Assembly: GCA_028274465.1 (NCBI GenBank)
Contig: CM051455.1
Coordinates: forward strand, 117,961,547-118,025,546
Origin: Plantago ovata
Lineage: Eukaryota > Streptophyta > Magnoliopsida > Lamiales > Plantaginaceae
Reading direction: 5' to 3'
Length of the DNA: 64,000 bases
Shown here: piece by piece, positions 1-9,957 of the stretch
How positions within the stretch are numbered: position 1 is the first letter of the stretch
Layout of the letters: every line of letters begins with the position of its first letter
Position numbers and translations under genes: made by a program
The notes under the pieces: model-generated
The model's database searches: none
The model's input: only the letters and a program-made list of their open reading frames with translations
What the model was told of the DNA's origin: nothing

Positions 1-860
1 TATAGTTGTTCAGTTTTTTTCCGAAATTCATACTTTTCCAGACCTATTCTCTCACTTTTCTCTGTAGTTTTAGGTAGGAACTTCCCAGAACCTGTTCTGG
101 GGGTTCGTAGCTTAAAAGATACTTTTTCATAGCAGTTTGGAGCTTGTAAGATCGCGATTCTTCGAAGACTAACAACCTTCGGTAACATTGTATCTTACAG
201 TTTATTCTACTTATTTTTATATATCTTTCAACATGTTTTCTTCTATGATTTCTGTTGATTGCATGACAACTATGAGTAGCTAAACTTATCGTTGGTGGTA
301 GTATGTGAATTCTTAGCGAAGGGTTGATAATCATGCTAATGGCTATATCGCGCATTATACTCCGTGTCATTGCTTTATTTCGTTGATCAGGCGCAACCTA
401 TATCTTCGTATGTTGATTAATTATTATGCACAATTGGACCCTTGTCGATCTATGCATATCTATATCTTCGTAGTGTTGAATAATTACGGAACACAATTGG
501 ACAATAGTGTTTGACTTGTCAGTATCTATATCTTCGTAGTGTGTGATAATTACAACAGGACAATTGATTGATCAAAGATCTCCATGCAAGATCGAGGAAT
601 TTACGCATGTTTATTAACCCGTTATGCTTTGAAGGATCATACTATCACCAATCTCCATTATCTGTTAGAAAAACATTTGCTATTCCGTCTGCTGTTTTAT
701 ATTCTAAATTAGATTTGATAAAACTAGTTATAGTCCTTAGAGAACGACACTCGAGGTCATTCTACTGCTACACTACGGTTTTCGTTGTAGTCGTGAATTG
801 CCTTTGGGTAAATAACAAATTTATTTGATTAATCGGGACCCGACAACTCTCGGTTCATCA
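1..860 (+). mobile_element. Family A LTR, partial (3' two-thirds)
   Basis: The window opens inside the TATA region of a family A LTR. The sequence matches 20143-21001 almost base for base and ends in TCATCA at 860, the family's usual LTR end. No primer site follows; the next base starts a Tat-type RNase H fragment, so this is the right end of a 3' or solo LTR inserted in a Tat pol region. The upstream part lies outside the window. Confidence 0.9.
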
Positions 861-1333
861 AGGAGCGACCACGACAGAATGAGGCAATGCAAGCTCTAGA
901 AGATGCTTAGAAAGAACTCAAAGAGATGTCACAGACAAAAAGAAAAAGGCATGAAGTGTTCCTAGCATAAATTATCGAGGAGCCTAAGGGTATGGAGAAC
1001 GTATCTTCAAAACCCAAAGAGCTTACCGACCACGGGGATGTCTGGATTCTTCACGTTGACGGATCTTCCTCGGGAAAAAATGGCGGGATAGGAATATACT
1101 TCAAAAGTACGGGAGGAGCAGAGCTCGAGTACGCTGTTACTCTAAGCTTTCCGGTCTCAGCAATGAAGCCGAATATGAAGCTATCCTCATCGCTCTACGT
1201 ATGGCAAAGGCACTTGAAGTGAAGAAGCTTCACCTCTTCACGCCGAAAAGCAAATCTCGGGAAAGTTCAAAACCAAGAAGGACTCACTGCCCGAATACAA
1301 GAACGCCATCACGGAGGTAAGCAACTAGCTATG
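861..1333 (+). pseudogene. Tat-type pol fragment, second RNase H (copy 1)
   Basis: A fossil piece of Ty3/gypsy pol. Frame segments read WILHVDGSSSGK and EYAVTLSFPVS, which match the archaeal-type (second) RNase H of Tat elements. The same stretch occurs at 21002-21474 and inside the longer pol at about 29603-30055, with only a few differences. It is broken and bounded on both sides by LTR sequence: a family A LTR on the left and a family B LTR fragment on the right. Confidence 0.8.
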
Positions 1334-1722
1334 CCAATCCAATATCGTATGAAAGACTGGTGCCCAAAATACTAAGACTATGCAAATGGAATTTCACTTC
1401 AAAGGCTCCAAAATCTTCATCCAAACTCCGAATGAACTACCGTTTCCGCCTCATACAAGATATCTCGAATCTTTCATGTTCTCCTTGGCCTTGGGCACGG
1501 TTTTGAGCCCCTTGACACACCACGGGTGATCTTGTTGCACCAAAACTTCAAGGTTTCGCCATAATTCCTATCCAAAAATGCGTTTTGCACCTAAAACCTG
1601 AAAATAACAAAAGAAACGGGAAACTTGACACTATTCTAATAAAATGCACTAAAAATGCAAGTTAGAGGATAGCTAAATAGGTGAAAAAGAACTGAATGAC
1701 AGTGTAAAAAACGCTATCATCA
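1334..1722 (-). mobile_element. Family B LTR fragment (copy 1)
   Basis: Read on the minus strand it begins TGATAGCG and carries the 5' third of the family B LTR, matching 28470-28879 and 21475-21863. It is followed on the minus-strand 5' side by the typical polypurine tract (TTTGGGGAGTT), so it is the start of a 3' LTR. Confidence 0.85.
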
Positions 1723-2324
1723 AACTCCCCAAACTGAACCTTTGTTTGTCCTCAAGCAACTAGCTAGACTCTATGCAACCTACATGCAACACAAAGAGAG
1801 TCTCATGCCAAACAAGAAGAAATAATCGATTGTATCTACTAAATACTTATGAACAAAGACCATACAAATCATAACATGGAAGTAGGTTGAAGAATGTCTC
1901 GATTGAACCTATACACATTCACATATGCACTTTGTTAAACAAGAGAGTCTCTCGTAACATTCTCTACCTGGACCTAGTCAATGACGACGTAATGATGCAT
2001 GTCAAAATACAAATGGTTTCCCCGTGCCTATGAAACTGAGGGCTTACTATTGTTCACCAAGTGAGACTTTCCCTCAAGAGAGGTCGAACCAATACTGGCT
2101 CTCATCAAACGAATGAGGGTTCCCTAAAAGACAACTCTCCCCTATTCTACCCGACTCTTAATGAAAAACTCTTCACCACTTCCTGAATGGCAGGACGAGG
2201 GTGGTTTAGACTAAGCCTTGAACTGGGCGACACGAGAACACAAGGAATAATTTACAACTCGATTACGAACTATTACAAAGGCTGAAAAATAATGCAACAC
2301 TTTGCTAAAACTGCTTTTGGCTTG

Positions 2325-2450
2325 CTTGGACCCTTCTTTTGCTTTTTTTGGGTCTTATTCTTTTATTCTTCTTTTTTTTCTGTTCTTTTTTTCTTTTCCA
2401 GATTCTGGAATTTTTCTCTTTTTTTCTTTTTTTTTTTTTTTTTTTTGTAT
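2325..2450 (-). repeat. Purine-rich tract (sense strand), family B copy 1
   Basis: A long T/C-rich run on the plus strand, so A/G-rich on the element's sense strand. The same tract recurs at the same place in every family A and B copy in the window (22470-22580, 14105-14262, 18941-19080, 39105-39245, 52667-52815, 59870-60010). Confidence 0.85.
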
Positions 2451-2518
2451 ATAGCCAGCAGTAGCACAATGGAAGTACAATGAAAGGAAATAACAACGAC
2501 ACTACAACGACCTCCCCA

Positions 2519-2653
2519 AACCTATTCGAAAGAATAGGTTGGAGCACAAACTCACAAGAAAAAATAAAAACAAACTCAGCATGACTCACAAAGACGAAAA
2601 ACAAGTCATAATGATAGTAACCCCCTCCCCAAACCTATTCGTTAGAATAGGTT
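2519..2653 (-). repeat. Twin 9-bp-stem hairpins, family B copy 1
   Basis: Two 22-nt inverted repeats, 2519-2540 and 2632-2653. Each has the stem AACCTATTC / GAATAGGTT around a 4-nt loop, and each lies beside a CCCC-containing polypurine-like site (TTTGGGGA on the sense strand). Copy 2 has them at 22653-22674 and 22766-22787. Confidence 0.9.
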
Positions 2654-3341
2654 TCAAACAAAGGATCACACACCTCACTCTACCTCCTTCCTAGGTATTT
2701 AGCAATCTCAATAAGCAAGGTGAAGACTTATTGCCTCTTACGTACATAATTACACGGGAATACAATCAAAGACTCTAACATGCAATATTTTATAAGGCCT
2801 TCGCGAACCGCAGTAGAGAAAACACCACATAGTGATGTCGAGACTACCAAGTTTAACTAGTGCACATACAAATATGACAAGCCAAGCGAGACAAACCTCA
2901 AACTATTCCATAGAGATGCAATGCATGGGCAATGGTCATAAACACTTAGTCTATACAATAAAAAATTTCAAAAAATTTGACAATAAACTCCACACAAAAA
3001 TCATGCAAAACTATACTATGGATGAATGCAAACTAAATCTTAGGAAAGCAGTAAACATGCAATGCAAAGGTTTTCACGAGTCATCATAAGAAAAATAACT
3101 TATAGAAATACACAGCGATAACCCCCCCCCCCCCCAAACCTGAACTTCGTCATTCGTCCCGAACATCAAAAGTGGACATGAGGTAAGAACTAGTCGTATA
3201 CCTGTAACCTGTATTACTCAAGCAAACTGGTGAGAAACCAAAACGGGTGATAAAAGGGGTAAAGGGGTTGATACGGTTGCAATCGGAGGTGATTTGCGAT
3301 GCCCGGGGTCAAAGCCGGGCACCCGGGTCAATGGCGCCCTA

Positions 3342-3600
3342 AGGCGCACCGCCCCTTGTGGGGCGGTCCGCCTGGGGCGCCCAGGCCCAGGCCTTTGGTA
3401 CTCCCGGGCGCACCGCCCCAGGTGTGGGGCGGTCCGCCTGGGAGTGGCAGAACGCCCGGGCATTCTGCCCTTCCCAGGCGCACCGCCCCGGGTGTGGGGC
3501 GGTCCGCCGGGGAGCGGCAGAAACCGCCCAGGTGTTCTGCTGCTCCCAGGCGCACCGCCCCGTGTGGGGCGGTCCGCCCGGGAGCAGCAGACTCCTGGGT
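3342..3600. repeat. GC-rich tandem repeat, four units of 64-72 bp
   Basis: Units begin at 3342, 3406, 3476 and 3548. Each opens with GGCGCACCGCCCC and contains its near-inverse GGGGCGGTCCGCC, so every unit can fold on itself. The unit resembles the GC-rich boxes upstream of the TATA box in the LTRs, and a related block lies at 41660-41745 within a family A element. Confidence 0.85.
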
Positions 3601-3801
3601 CCTCCTTTTTTTACGTCCGAATACGAAAAATATCAACCTTTTACCTATCTTATCACCTAAAACACACTTTAAACATAAGAGAAAAAACAATGACATGCTC
3701 AAAATAAATATGCATGCAATGCAAAAAGCAATAAAACTCCGGGTTGTCTCCCGGATAGCGGCATTGTTTAAAGAGTCTCTGACTCGACATCTTCTCGCTC
3801 T

Positions 3802-4123
3802 TTAGTTCTTGTCCTTACGGGTACTAGACTTCCCCTTCATTGATCTCTTCCTCATACCTAGTACCTGAGAATGAGAATGGACATACACAGCAAGACCAAA
3901 ATAATTAATAGTATGAGAAGCATTAAAACGAGGACTAGGATCAGATATGGCTCACAACACATGTTGCTTGCCATCCACCTCAATGGTGCAAGTTCTTCGG
4001 TAGATGTCGATTACGGAGCGTAGCTTGGTCAAGAAAGTTCGCCCAAGAGAACAACATCACTCATCCCAGGTGTAGACGCCGGCATCACAGTGAAATTGGT
4101 GTAAACAGAAACTTCACCAATCT
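3802..4123 (-). pseudogene. Family B protease, C-terminal part (outer side of the family D insertion)
   Basis: A fossil of the retropepsin C-terminal half and tail. The minus-strand frame resembles the family A protease and ends in a basic tail (RKRSMKGKSSTRKDKN), as in the other copies. The family D element at 4124-9664 splits it from the rest of the protease at 9665-9957. The gene is broken by insertions and was not followed by an RT frame. Confidence 0.8.
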
Positions 4124-4958
4124 TGTAACGTCCCGTTTTTTTTATTTATTTATTTCATTAATTAATAATCAAATAATTTAATTATTTGGTAATTTTATTA
4201 ATTTTTCTTACTGCGTTATCGAAGTCGGACTAGAAGACTTTTTATTATTAGTGGATCATATATGTCTTCATTTTGGGCTAATAATATTCAGCCTTGCAAG
4301 ACATAGCTAGGCCCATTTACGTGGCCCAATCCTCAAGCCTGGCCCACCTCCTCAACCCTAACCTAACTCAAGTCAAGTCATCATCATTTTCATTCATTCC
4401 TTCCCTCCCTTCCATCTCTTACGCAGCCACTACTCTCTTCCTCTTACTTCCCAATTTTCTGCATCTATCCAAGAACCCAACATCAATTTCATCCATATTT
4501 CACCTTATCTGTTTCTGTCTGTCTCTGCTATGTTATCTGTTTCTGTTACTGCTTTGCTTGCTACAAATATTTGTTTCCAAAACCGTTTACTTTTTTGTCT
4601 ATTAAACTTAGAACCTCACTGAGATCCTTTATCTCACAATCTTTCTGTTTTCAAAATTCCTTCTTTGTAGATTTTGTTGAAGAAGATCAAGTCTAGGCGT
4701 CCAGCGACTAAGAGTTGGGTTTGGGAGCTCGTGGGATTTTATTTACTAGAAATAAGAAGAAAAATTCTTTCGTCTTCACTGTCTGTTCATTCAAATTTGA
4801 CTTTGATTTTAGTTACCGTATCTCTGTTCTACTTTAAGATTTGTAAGCTCGCGCCAAAATCCGCTTCTCACCATTTATTGAAGACCGTTACTTTTGAATT
4901 TTCAAAATTACTTTATTTTCCAAGAAAATATTTTATTTTAAAAATCGATACCGTTACA
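4124..4958 (+). mobile_element. Family D 5' LTR (835 bp)
   Basis: Begins TGTAACGTCCCG and ends ATACCGTTACA, directly before the primer site. It is much shorter than the 3' LTR (2450 bp) but shares its two ends. The long solo LTR at 33244-35844 shows that the long form is typical of the family. Confidence 0.9.
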
Positions 4959-4960
4959 GT

Positions 4961-4972
4961 TGGTATCAGAGC
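4961..4972 (+). promoter_or_regulatory. Primer binding site, initiator tRNA-Met
   Basis: TGGTATCAGAGC lies two bases after the 5' LTR. This is the classic plant LTR-element primer site, complementary to the 3' end of initiator tRNA-Met. The following stretch, 4973-5826, is an untranslated leader in which I see no gene. Confidence 0.95.
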
Positions 4973-5826
4973 TTGAGTTCAAACTCAAGCTTGCTAGGAT
5001 AGGATCTTCTGGCCTTAGGGGGTGTGTGTGAGGGTCCGAGTCGCTGGATATAGATTGAGTGGTTTTTGTTCTGTCTCTTTTAAAGTTTGGTCTTCCGCAT
5101 TAACTCTGAACCGTCATGTTCGTCTGTTAACTGTCCTACTAATCTGTGTTCCGTCTTCCGAAATCGTATTGCTATTTATTCTGTTCAACTTCTACTAAGT
5201 TCACAAGCTTACTATTGTCACTTTGTTCATTTTCTTTAAGGCGATTATATTGTTTTATTAATTGCATGAGTATTTGCTTAAAAGTATGTTTAATTACCAT
5301 AATGTCATTAGTTGCATACTTTTAAGGTTTAAACACTTATATGCATTGTTTTACTTATTGAAGTTTACATATGTTCTTGCTTGGTTATGTCGTAATGCGA
5401 TTATTGTTTAACCAAAGTCGACATAAATCACTGGCAGGCGGCCGAATGTTTAAGTGATTCGTGTTAACCGAGGTCAAATGACTGATCACTTTATGAGAAA
5501 ACGCTTTTATTGCATGCTTAATGTTCAAGAATCTTTTCCGCCACATATGAATTTGCTAACTTATGCTTTATCCTTGCTTTTCAATTTATGTCTGCCTTGT
5601 ATGATAGGTTAGACACACTCGAGGATTTACTTATTGATTAGTTGCTATCTTCCTATTGACCCCCTAGTTAGAATTTGACCTTAGTAATTTTGTTTACTTT
5701 TACGCGTCTCTTGCTCGTTCACGCTACATTGACTTAAGTTAGTGCCTTAGCTCACGTATACGCCTTAAGGTAGTCCCACTCGAGAACGTTAATTTACGTT
5801 ACTAATCTTAGACTAATTGCGATAGG

Positions 5827-6932
5827 ATGGCTCCAAAGAACAACACTCGCGCTACCAACAGCAGCAACCACGCCGCCAATGATGCTAATGCACAAGACTC
5901 GATGCAGCAGATGATTGCAAATCCAAATGCCTCCCGCCAAGTAGCAAGTGCGATCGCGCCGCCAGTTATGCCACATCAAGAAACTCTAACGTTGTCGGCA
6001 GTTGAGAGTTTCACTCGTTTTCACCCGGAAAGGTTTGAAGGATCACTCAATTCAAGGAAAGTTGAAGTTTGGATTGAGGGCATCGAGGATTTGTTCAGTA
6101 TCTTGCACATCAACGATGCACAAATGGTGGAACTTGCAGTGTTTCAGCTCGATGGACCAGCACGTCGTTGCTGGGTCACCGTTGATGCACGATGGAGGAG
6201 AGAAGGAAAACCTCGCACATGGGAGAATTTTGTAAAGGAATTTGTGGACAAGTATGTTCCCCGCATTGTCCGTAAGAGAAGAATTAGTGGGTTTGAAAAG
6301 TTGCGGCAAGGGAAGATGACGGTGTCCGAGTATGATCTTAAATTCACAAGATTGTTGAAGTATGTGCCACACTTCCAAAATGATGAAATGGAAAAGATGA
6401 GTTTGTACGAGGGTTGAAGCCTAAGATCAGGTTCAACCTGTTTGGAATCGAGATGTCAACTTACACGAAGGCCATGGAAAAAGTTGTTGAATTGGAGGAT
6501 GATTTAGGAAAGCTTGAGAGCTATGAACCTCATCAATCTCGAAAAAGGAGTTCTGATCACGTGAGTAGCCAGGATCATCCGTCTCCATCCAAGTATCCTC
6601 GCAATCAGCGGGAAAGTCGACCTCGTCAACTCGATGATATTTCTGGAGTGTCAACTAGGAGAAAGTGTAATTTCTGTGGAGGAACAACTCACGAGGAAGA
6701 CAACTGCTGGAAGAAGAAGGGTTGGTGTTTGGCTTGTGGCAGTAAAGATCATAAGGTGAACAGATGTCCGAGACGTCGCTCTCTGGTCAAGGAAGGACGA
6801 CCTGGTAGCACAGTTTCGAACAACCAAGGAGATGGTGCAACAACCAAGGCGAAGGTCTACAGTGGGGTTGGACATGAGGCTCTACCAGCAAATGTAGCAA
6901 AAGGTACGCTCATTTGGACAAACTTCTTCTAA
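5827..6932 (+). pseudogene. Family D gag (capsid and nucleocapsid), fossil
   Basis: A gag of Ty3/gypsy type. The capsid region (from about residue 60) reads FTRFHPERFEGS ... VEVWIEGIEDLF ... ENFVKEFVDKYVP, the Retrotrans_gag pattern seen in chromovirus-like elements of the Tekay/Reina sort. Near the C-terminus lie two zinc knuckles of the form C-x2-C-x4-H-x4-C (CNFCGGTTHEEDNC and CLACGSKDHKVNRC) about six residues apart. The start ATG at 5827 follows the leader. It has about one break. The 280 bp from here to the 3' LTR hold only the polypurine tract near 7202-7214. Confidence 0.85.
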
Positions 6933-7214
6933 GTCATGTTTGTTTATCGAACTGCAGTTCTTTCGTTAGGATAGATACACTTAAAGTTTAAGTTATCGAC
7001 GACTTTTTGAGGACTTATTAGATTAAATCGTTTGGTTGAAGAAGTAAGCTTGGATGTTTTAGGCTAGTTACGAATTCCGCTAACTTTTTAACTTGCGAGT
7101 CTGATCGTCTCATCCGGTGTTTGGAGTGCGAAGAGGTTTGATTTTGCGTTCTACGTTATTTAATTTTGCGATAGATAAGATTCGAGGATGAAACTTCTTT
7201 TAAGGGTGGTGGAG

Positions 7215-9664
7215 TGTAACATCACGTTTTATTTATTTATTTTATAAATTAATAATCGAATAATTTAATTATTTGGTAATTTTTATTAATTTTCCTTACC
7301 GCGTTATCAAAGTCGGACTAGAAGACTTTTTATTATTAGTGGATCATATATGTCTTCATTTTGGGCTAATAATATTCAACCTTGCAAGACATAGCTAGGC
7401 CCATTTACGTAGCCCAATCCTCAAGCCTGGCCCATCTCCTCAACCCTAACCTAACTCAAGTCAAGTCATCATCATTTTCATTCATTCCTTCCCTCCCTTC
7501 CATCTCTTAAGCAGTCACTACTCTCTTCCTCTTACTTCCCAATTTTCTGCATCTATCCAAGAAACCCAACATCAATTTCATCCATATTTCACCTTAATCA
7601 TCATCAATCCTCACTCCATCATCATCTCGACCATCATCGGATCCCATTAACACCACCTTTGCTCCTCCAAGCCGCGACCACCGCCGCCGCCTCTGGTCCG
7701 TTTTGAACTCCGGTCAAGCCTTTGTCCCGTCTCCAGCTGTGTCCGGTTCGATTCTGCCACCGTACTTCGTTCGGTTCTGTTCGGTCTCCGACTGCTGCAC
7801 CGTCCGGTCCGTGCCATCCCGTTCCAGATCCGTGCCGACCCGCTCCAATTCCGTTCTGGCTCTGTTCTGTTCGCGACCCCCTGCTCCGTTCTGTTCTGCC
7901 CGGTAAGGTCTCGGCTCCGTACTTTGTTTTCTTTTATCTTCACTCCTTCGACCTCGCTTTCTTCCGATCTGAAGCAACCAATTCGTGATCCTTGTTGAAC
8001 TAGGTACTGCTCGTGGTTCTTCTTGCTTCTTTCGATTCCAAACTGTTCGAAGTTAATTTGATTCTCTTCCATTTATTTCTTATTTCTATTTTGGACGTTT
8101 TTGCCCCTGCCCGTACATGACACCCAAAACCGAACCTTGAACCGGACTTAGATCGAAACTGGACCGTTGTAGAGTAGGTTTTAGACCTTTTATTGACCTG
8201 ACTTTGAATTCGTGGGACTGAACTGGATTTTATTGTTATTTTCGAGGACTGTGCTGATGATTCTGAAACTTGTGGGGTTTAGTGTAATTTCAGAAACTTG
8301 AAGGACCTTTATGCAATGTATGTTGACTGGACTCGAATTATAAAACTGAATTGAGACTGTTTGGGGTTAAGGTTGAGACTGACCTGGATTCGTTGGACTG
8401 TTCGATAGGTTGTAGTTTCTGAAATTAAAAAGGATTTTTCTGTAATTAACCGTTTAAGGGTAAATTGGTAATTTCACTATTCTGGACCAAACTGTTAAAA
8501 CAAGTTTTCCTTAAGGACTGTTCTGAAGTATGTTGAAAGTGTAAAACTGCTTTGCAATTTACTACTAAGGGTGTTTTAGTAATTTCAACAGTTGATTTCT
8601 AAAACCGTACGATTAAGTACTTACTGTCTTTGACTTTAAAAACCACTTGACTTGCTAACCTAGTCGGTTAGGTTCTTGTTAGACTGACTTAGAGGTCCCA
8701 AGTTCGAACCCCACATTTGCCACTTCTCCGACCTTTTACTTTTATCCGTTTAACTTTCGTTTCGACTTCTAGTTAGTAACTAGACACTTTCTGTTTAGGT
8801 GTTCCGTTCGTTAGCTCTTAAGTCGATGTGCTTTCATGGACCGTTGCTCGCAAAGTTTAAGGTGAGTGTTCACCCCAAAGTTTGTTTGTTTTTAAAACCT
8901 GGAAGGCAATGTGCTATGCATGTATATGTATACGTGTGTGTATTATATTCTGTATGCTACTACTTTAGAAGTAAACATGCCCTATGCATGACCATTTTAC
9001 TTTATTATGTACGGTGTTGTTCTGTTTGTACTGACTCTTCTGGAGGAATGTAACTCGGTTATCCGAGCACTTTATCTGTTATTGTTTCTGTCTGTTTCTG
9101 TGTGGCCGGACGATTAGGTTGTAACTAGGTAGACTTGGGTAGTGTGGACTATCAGGTTTACTTGGTTATTTCCTAGTCTATTCCCTTTTAGACGCGAGGT
9201 AGAAGTCGCTGAGGTCTATTAGGGTCGTAGGTTCTCTTTCTGTTTCTGTCTAGAGTTGTACCCTCTGGAGGGAGCTATAAGGGCATTCTGGGAGTAAGAG
9301 TAACAAGGCGGGCTTCGCCAACGGACTTCACCTTATCTGTTTCTGTCTGTCTCTGCTATGTTATCTGTTTCTGTTACTACTTTGCTTGCTACAAATGTTT
9401 GTTTCCAAAACTGTTTACTTTTCTGTTTGGGAGCTCGTGGGATTTTATTTACTAGAAATAAGAAGAAAAATTCTTTCGTCTTCACTGTCTGTTCATTTAA
9501 ATTTGACTTTGATTTTAGTTACCGTATCTCTGTTCTACTTTAAGATTTGTAAGCTCGCGCCAAAATCCGCTTCTCACCATTTATTGAAGACCGTTACTTT
9601 TGAATTTTCAAAATTACTTTATTTTCCAAGAAAATATTTTATTTTAAAAATCGATACCGTTACA
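7215..9664 (+). mobile_element. Family D 3' LTR (2450 bp)
   Basis: Starts TGTAACATCACG and ends ATACCGTTACA, followed by the AATCT duplication. It contains CT- and GTTCG-rich sequence at 7620-7990, several degenerate GGGTAAA..GTAATTTC phrases at 8280-8600, and a tRNA-like segment at 8651-8715. Open frames at 7647-8072 and nearby are by-products of the biased sequence. Confidence 0.9.
8651..8715 (+). repeat. tRNA-related (SINE-like) segment inside family D LTR
   Basis: The stretch carries an A-box-like TAGTCGGTTAGG and, about 40 bp on, a B-box-like AGTTCGAACCCC, at spacing normal for an internal RNA polymerase III promoter. The wording around it (AGAGGTCCCAAGTTCGAACC) is typical of plant tRNA-derived SINE heads. 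The same segment occurs inverted at 34377-34442 in the solo LTR. No mature tRNA can be folded from it with confidence, so it is called a remnant, not a tRNA gene. Confidence 0.55.
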
Positions 9665-9957
9665 AATCTTAACGAATACATTCTTCACAATGCCCTTCGG
9701 TCGTACAAATGATCCATCCGTTAGTTGCACAATGGCCTTATGCTTCGCAAGCTCTCCTAGGCCACTCTTCTCATACACATTCATGGGGAGCGCATTAGAG
9801 TAAGATCCCGTATCTAATGTAGCACGAACATCATTGAGACTACCAATCCCAACCTTAACATCAAAGCTATCAGGAATTGGTTCAGGAGCGTTAGGTTCTT
9901 CATTACTTACATCTAATTCCAGGCCTCTATCTTCCTCCTTGGCCAATGGAGGCTCGT
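9665..9957 (-). pseudogene. Family B protease, N-terminal part
   Basis: The minus-strand frame contains VRATLDTGSYSNALP, with the retropepsin active-site triad DTG, preceded by an acidic linker (DVSNEEPNAPEPIPDSFDVK). It belongs to the protease interrupted by the family D element. On its left side lies the AATCT target duplication. On its right it is cut off at 9957 by a family C LTR, so its gag is lost. Confidence 0.85.

Larger units (their letters stand above)
1723..3801 (-). mobile_element. Family B 3' non-coding region (copy 1)
   Basis: About 2.1 kb without a gene, between the family B protease and its 3' LTR. It holds the polypurine tract next to the LTR, a pyrimidine-rich run at about 2325-2450 (purine-rich on the element's sense strand), two hairpins (2519-2540 and 2632-2653), a run of 14 C at 3122-3135 and a GC-rich repeat at 3342-3600. 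Short open frames here come from the low-complexity and GC-rich stretches and are not credible genes. Confidence 0.8.
4124..9664 (+). mobile_element. Family D gag-only LTR retrotransposon (TR-GAG type)
   Basis: A complete insertion with termini TGTAAC...GTTACA, flanked by the 5-bp duplication AATCT (4119-4123 and 9665-9669). In order it has a 5' LTR (4124-4958), a primer site matching initiator tRNA-Met, a leader, a gag with two zinc knuckles, a short spacer with a polypurine tract, and a 3' LTR (7215-9664). There is no protease, RT or integrase and no room for them, as in the TR-GAG class of non-autonomous plant elements. It sits inside the family B protease. The gag shows about one break. 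Shared LTR parts differ by a few percent, so it is fairly recent. Confidence 0.92.

Noticed and set aside
52-370. Frame of about 108 residues recurring in all A LTRs (MTRSIMRDIAISM and variants)
   Set aside because: It recurs because LTRs are repeated, lies antisense to LTR transcription across the TATA-downstream region, and varies with LTR indels; no domain.
2292-2604. Overlapping open frames rich in F, K and E
   Set aside because: They arise from the T/C-rich (A/G-rich) low-complexity tract shared by all family A and B tails; the same happens at 13980, 18928, 39066, 52604 and 59869.
3218-3805. Six overlapping GC-rich frames rich in P, R, G and A on both strands
   Set aside because: They lie on the 64-72 bp GC-rich tandem repeat; open frames on both strands in several phases are expected from its composition.
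7647-8072. Arg-rich frames in the family D 3' LTR
   Set aside because: Located in CT/GTTCG-rich LTR sequence; opposite-strand frames overlap, and the solo LTR does not keep them.
8651-8715. Functional tRNA gene
   Set aside because: Boxes are present but no cloverleaf or acceptor stem can be made by eye; better read as a SINE-like remnant.
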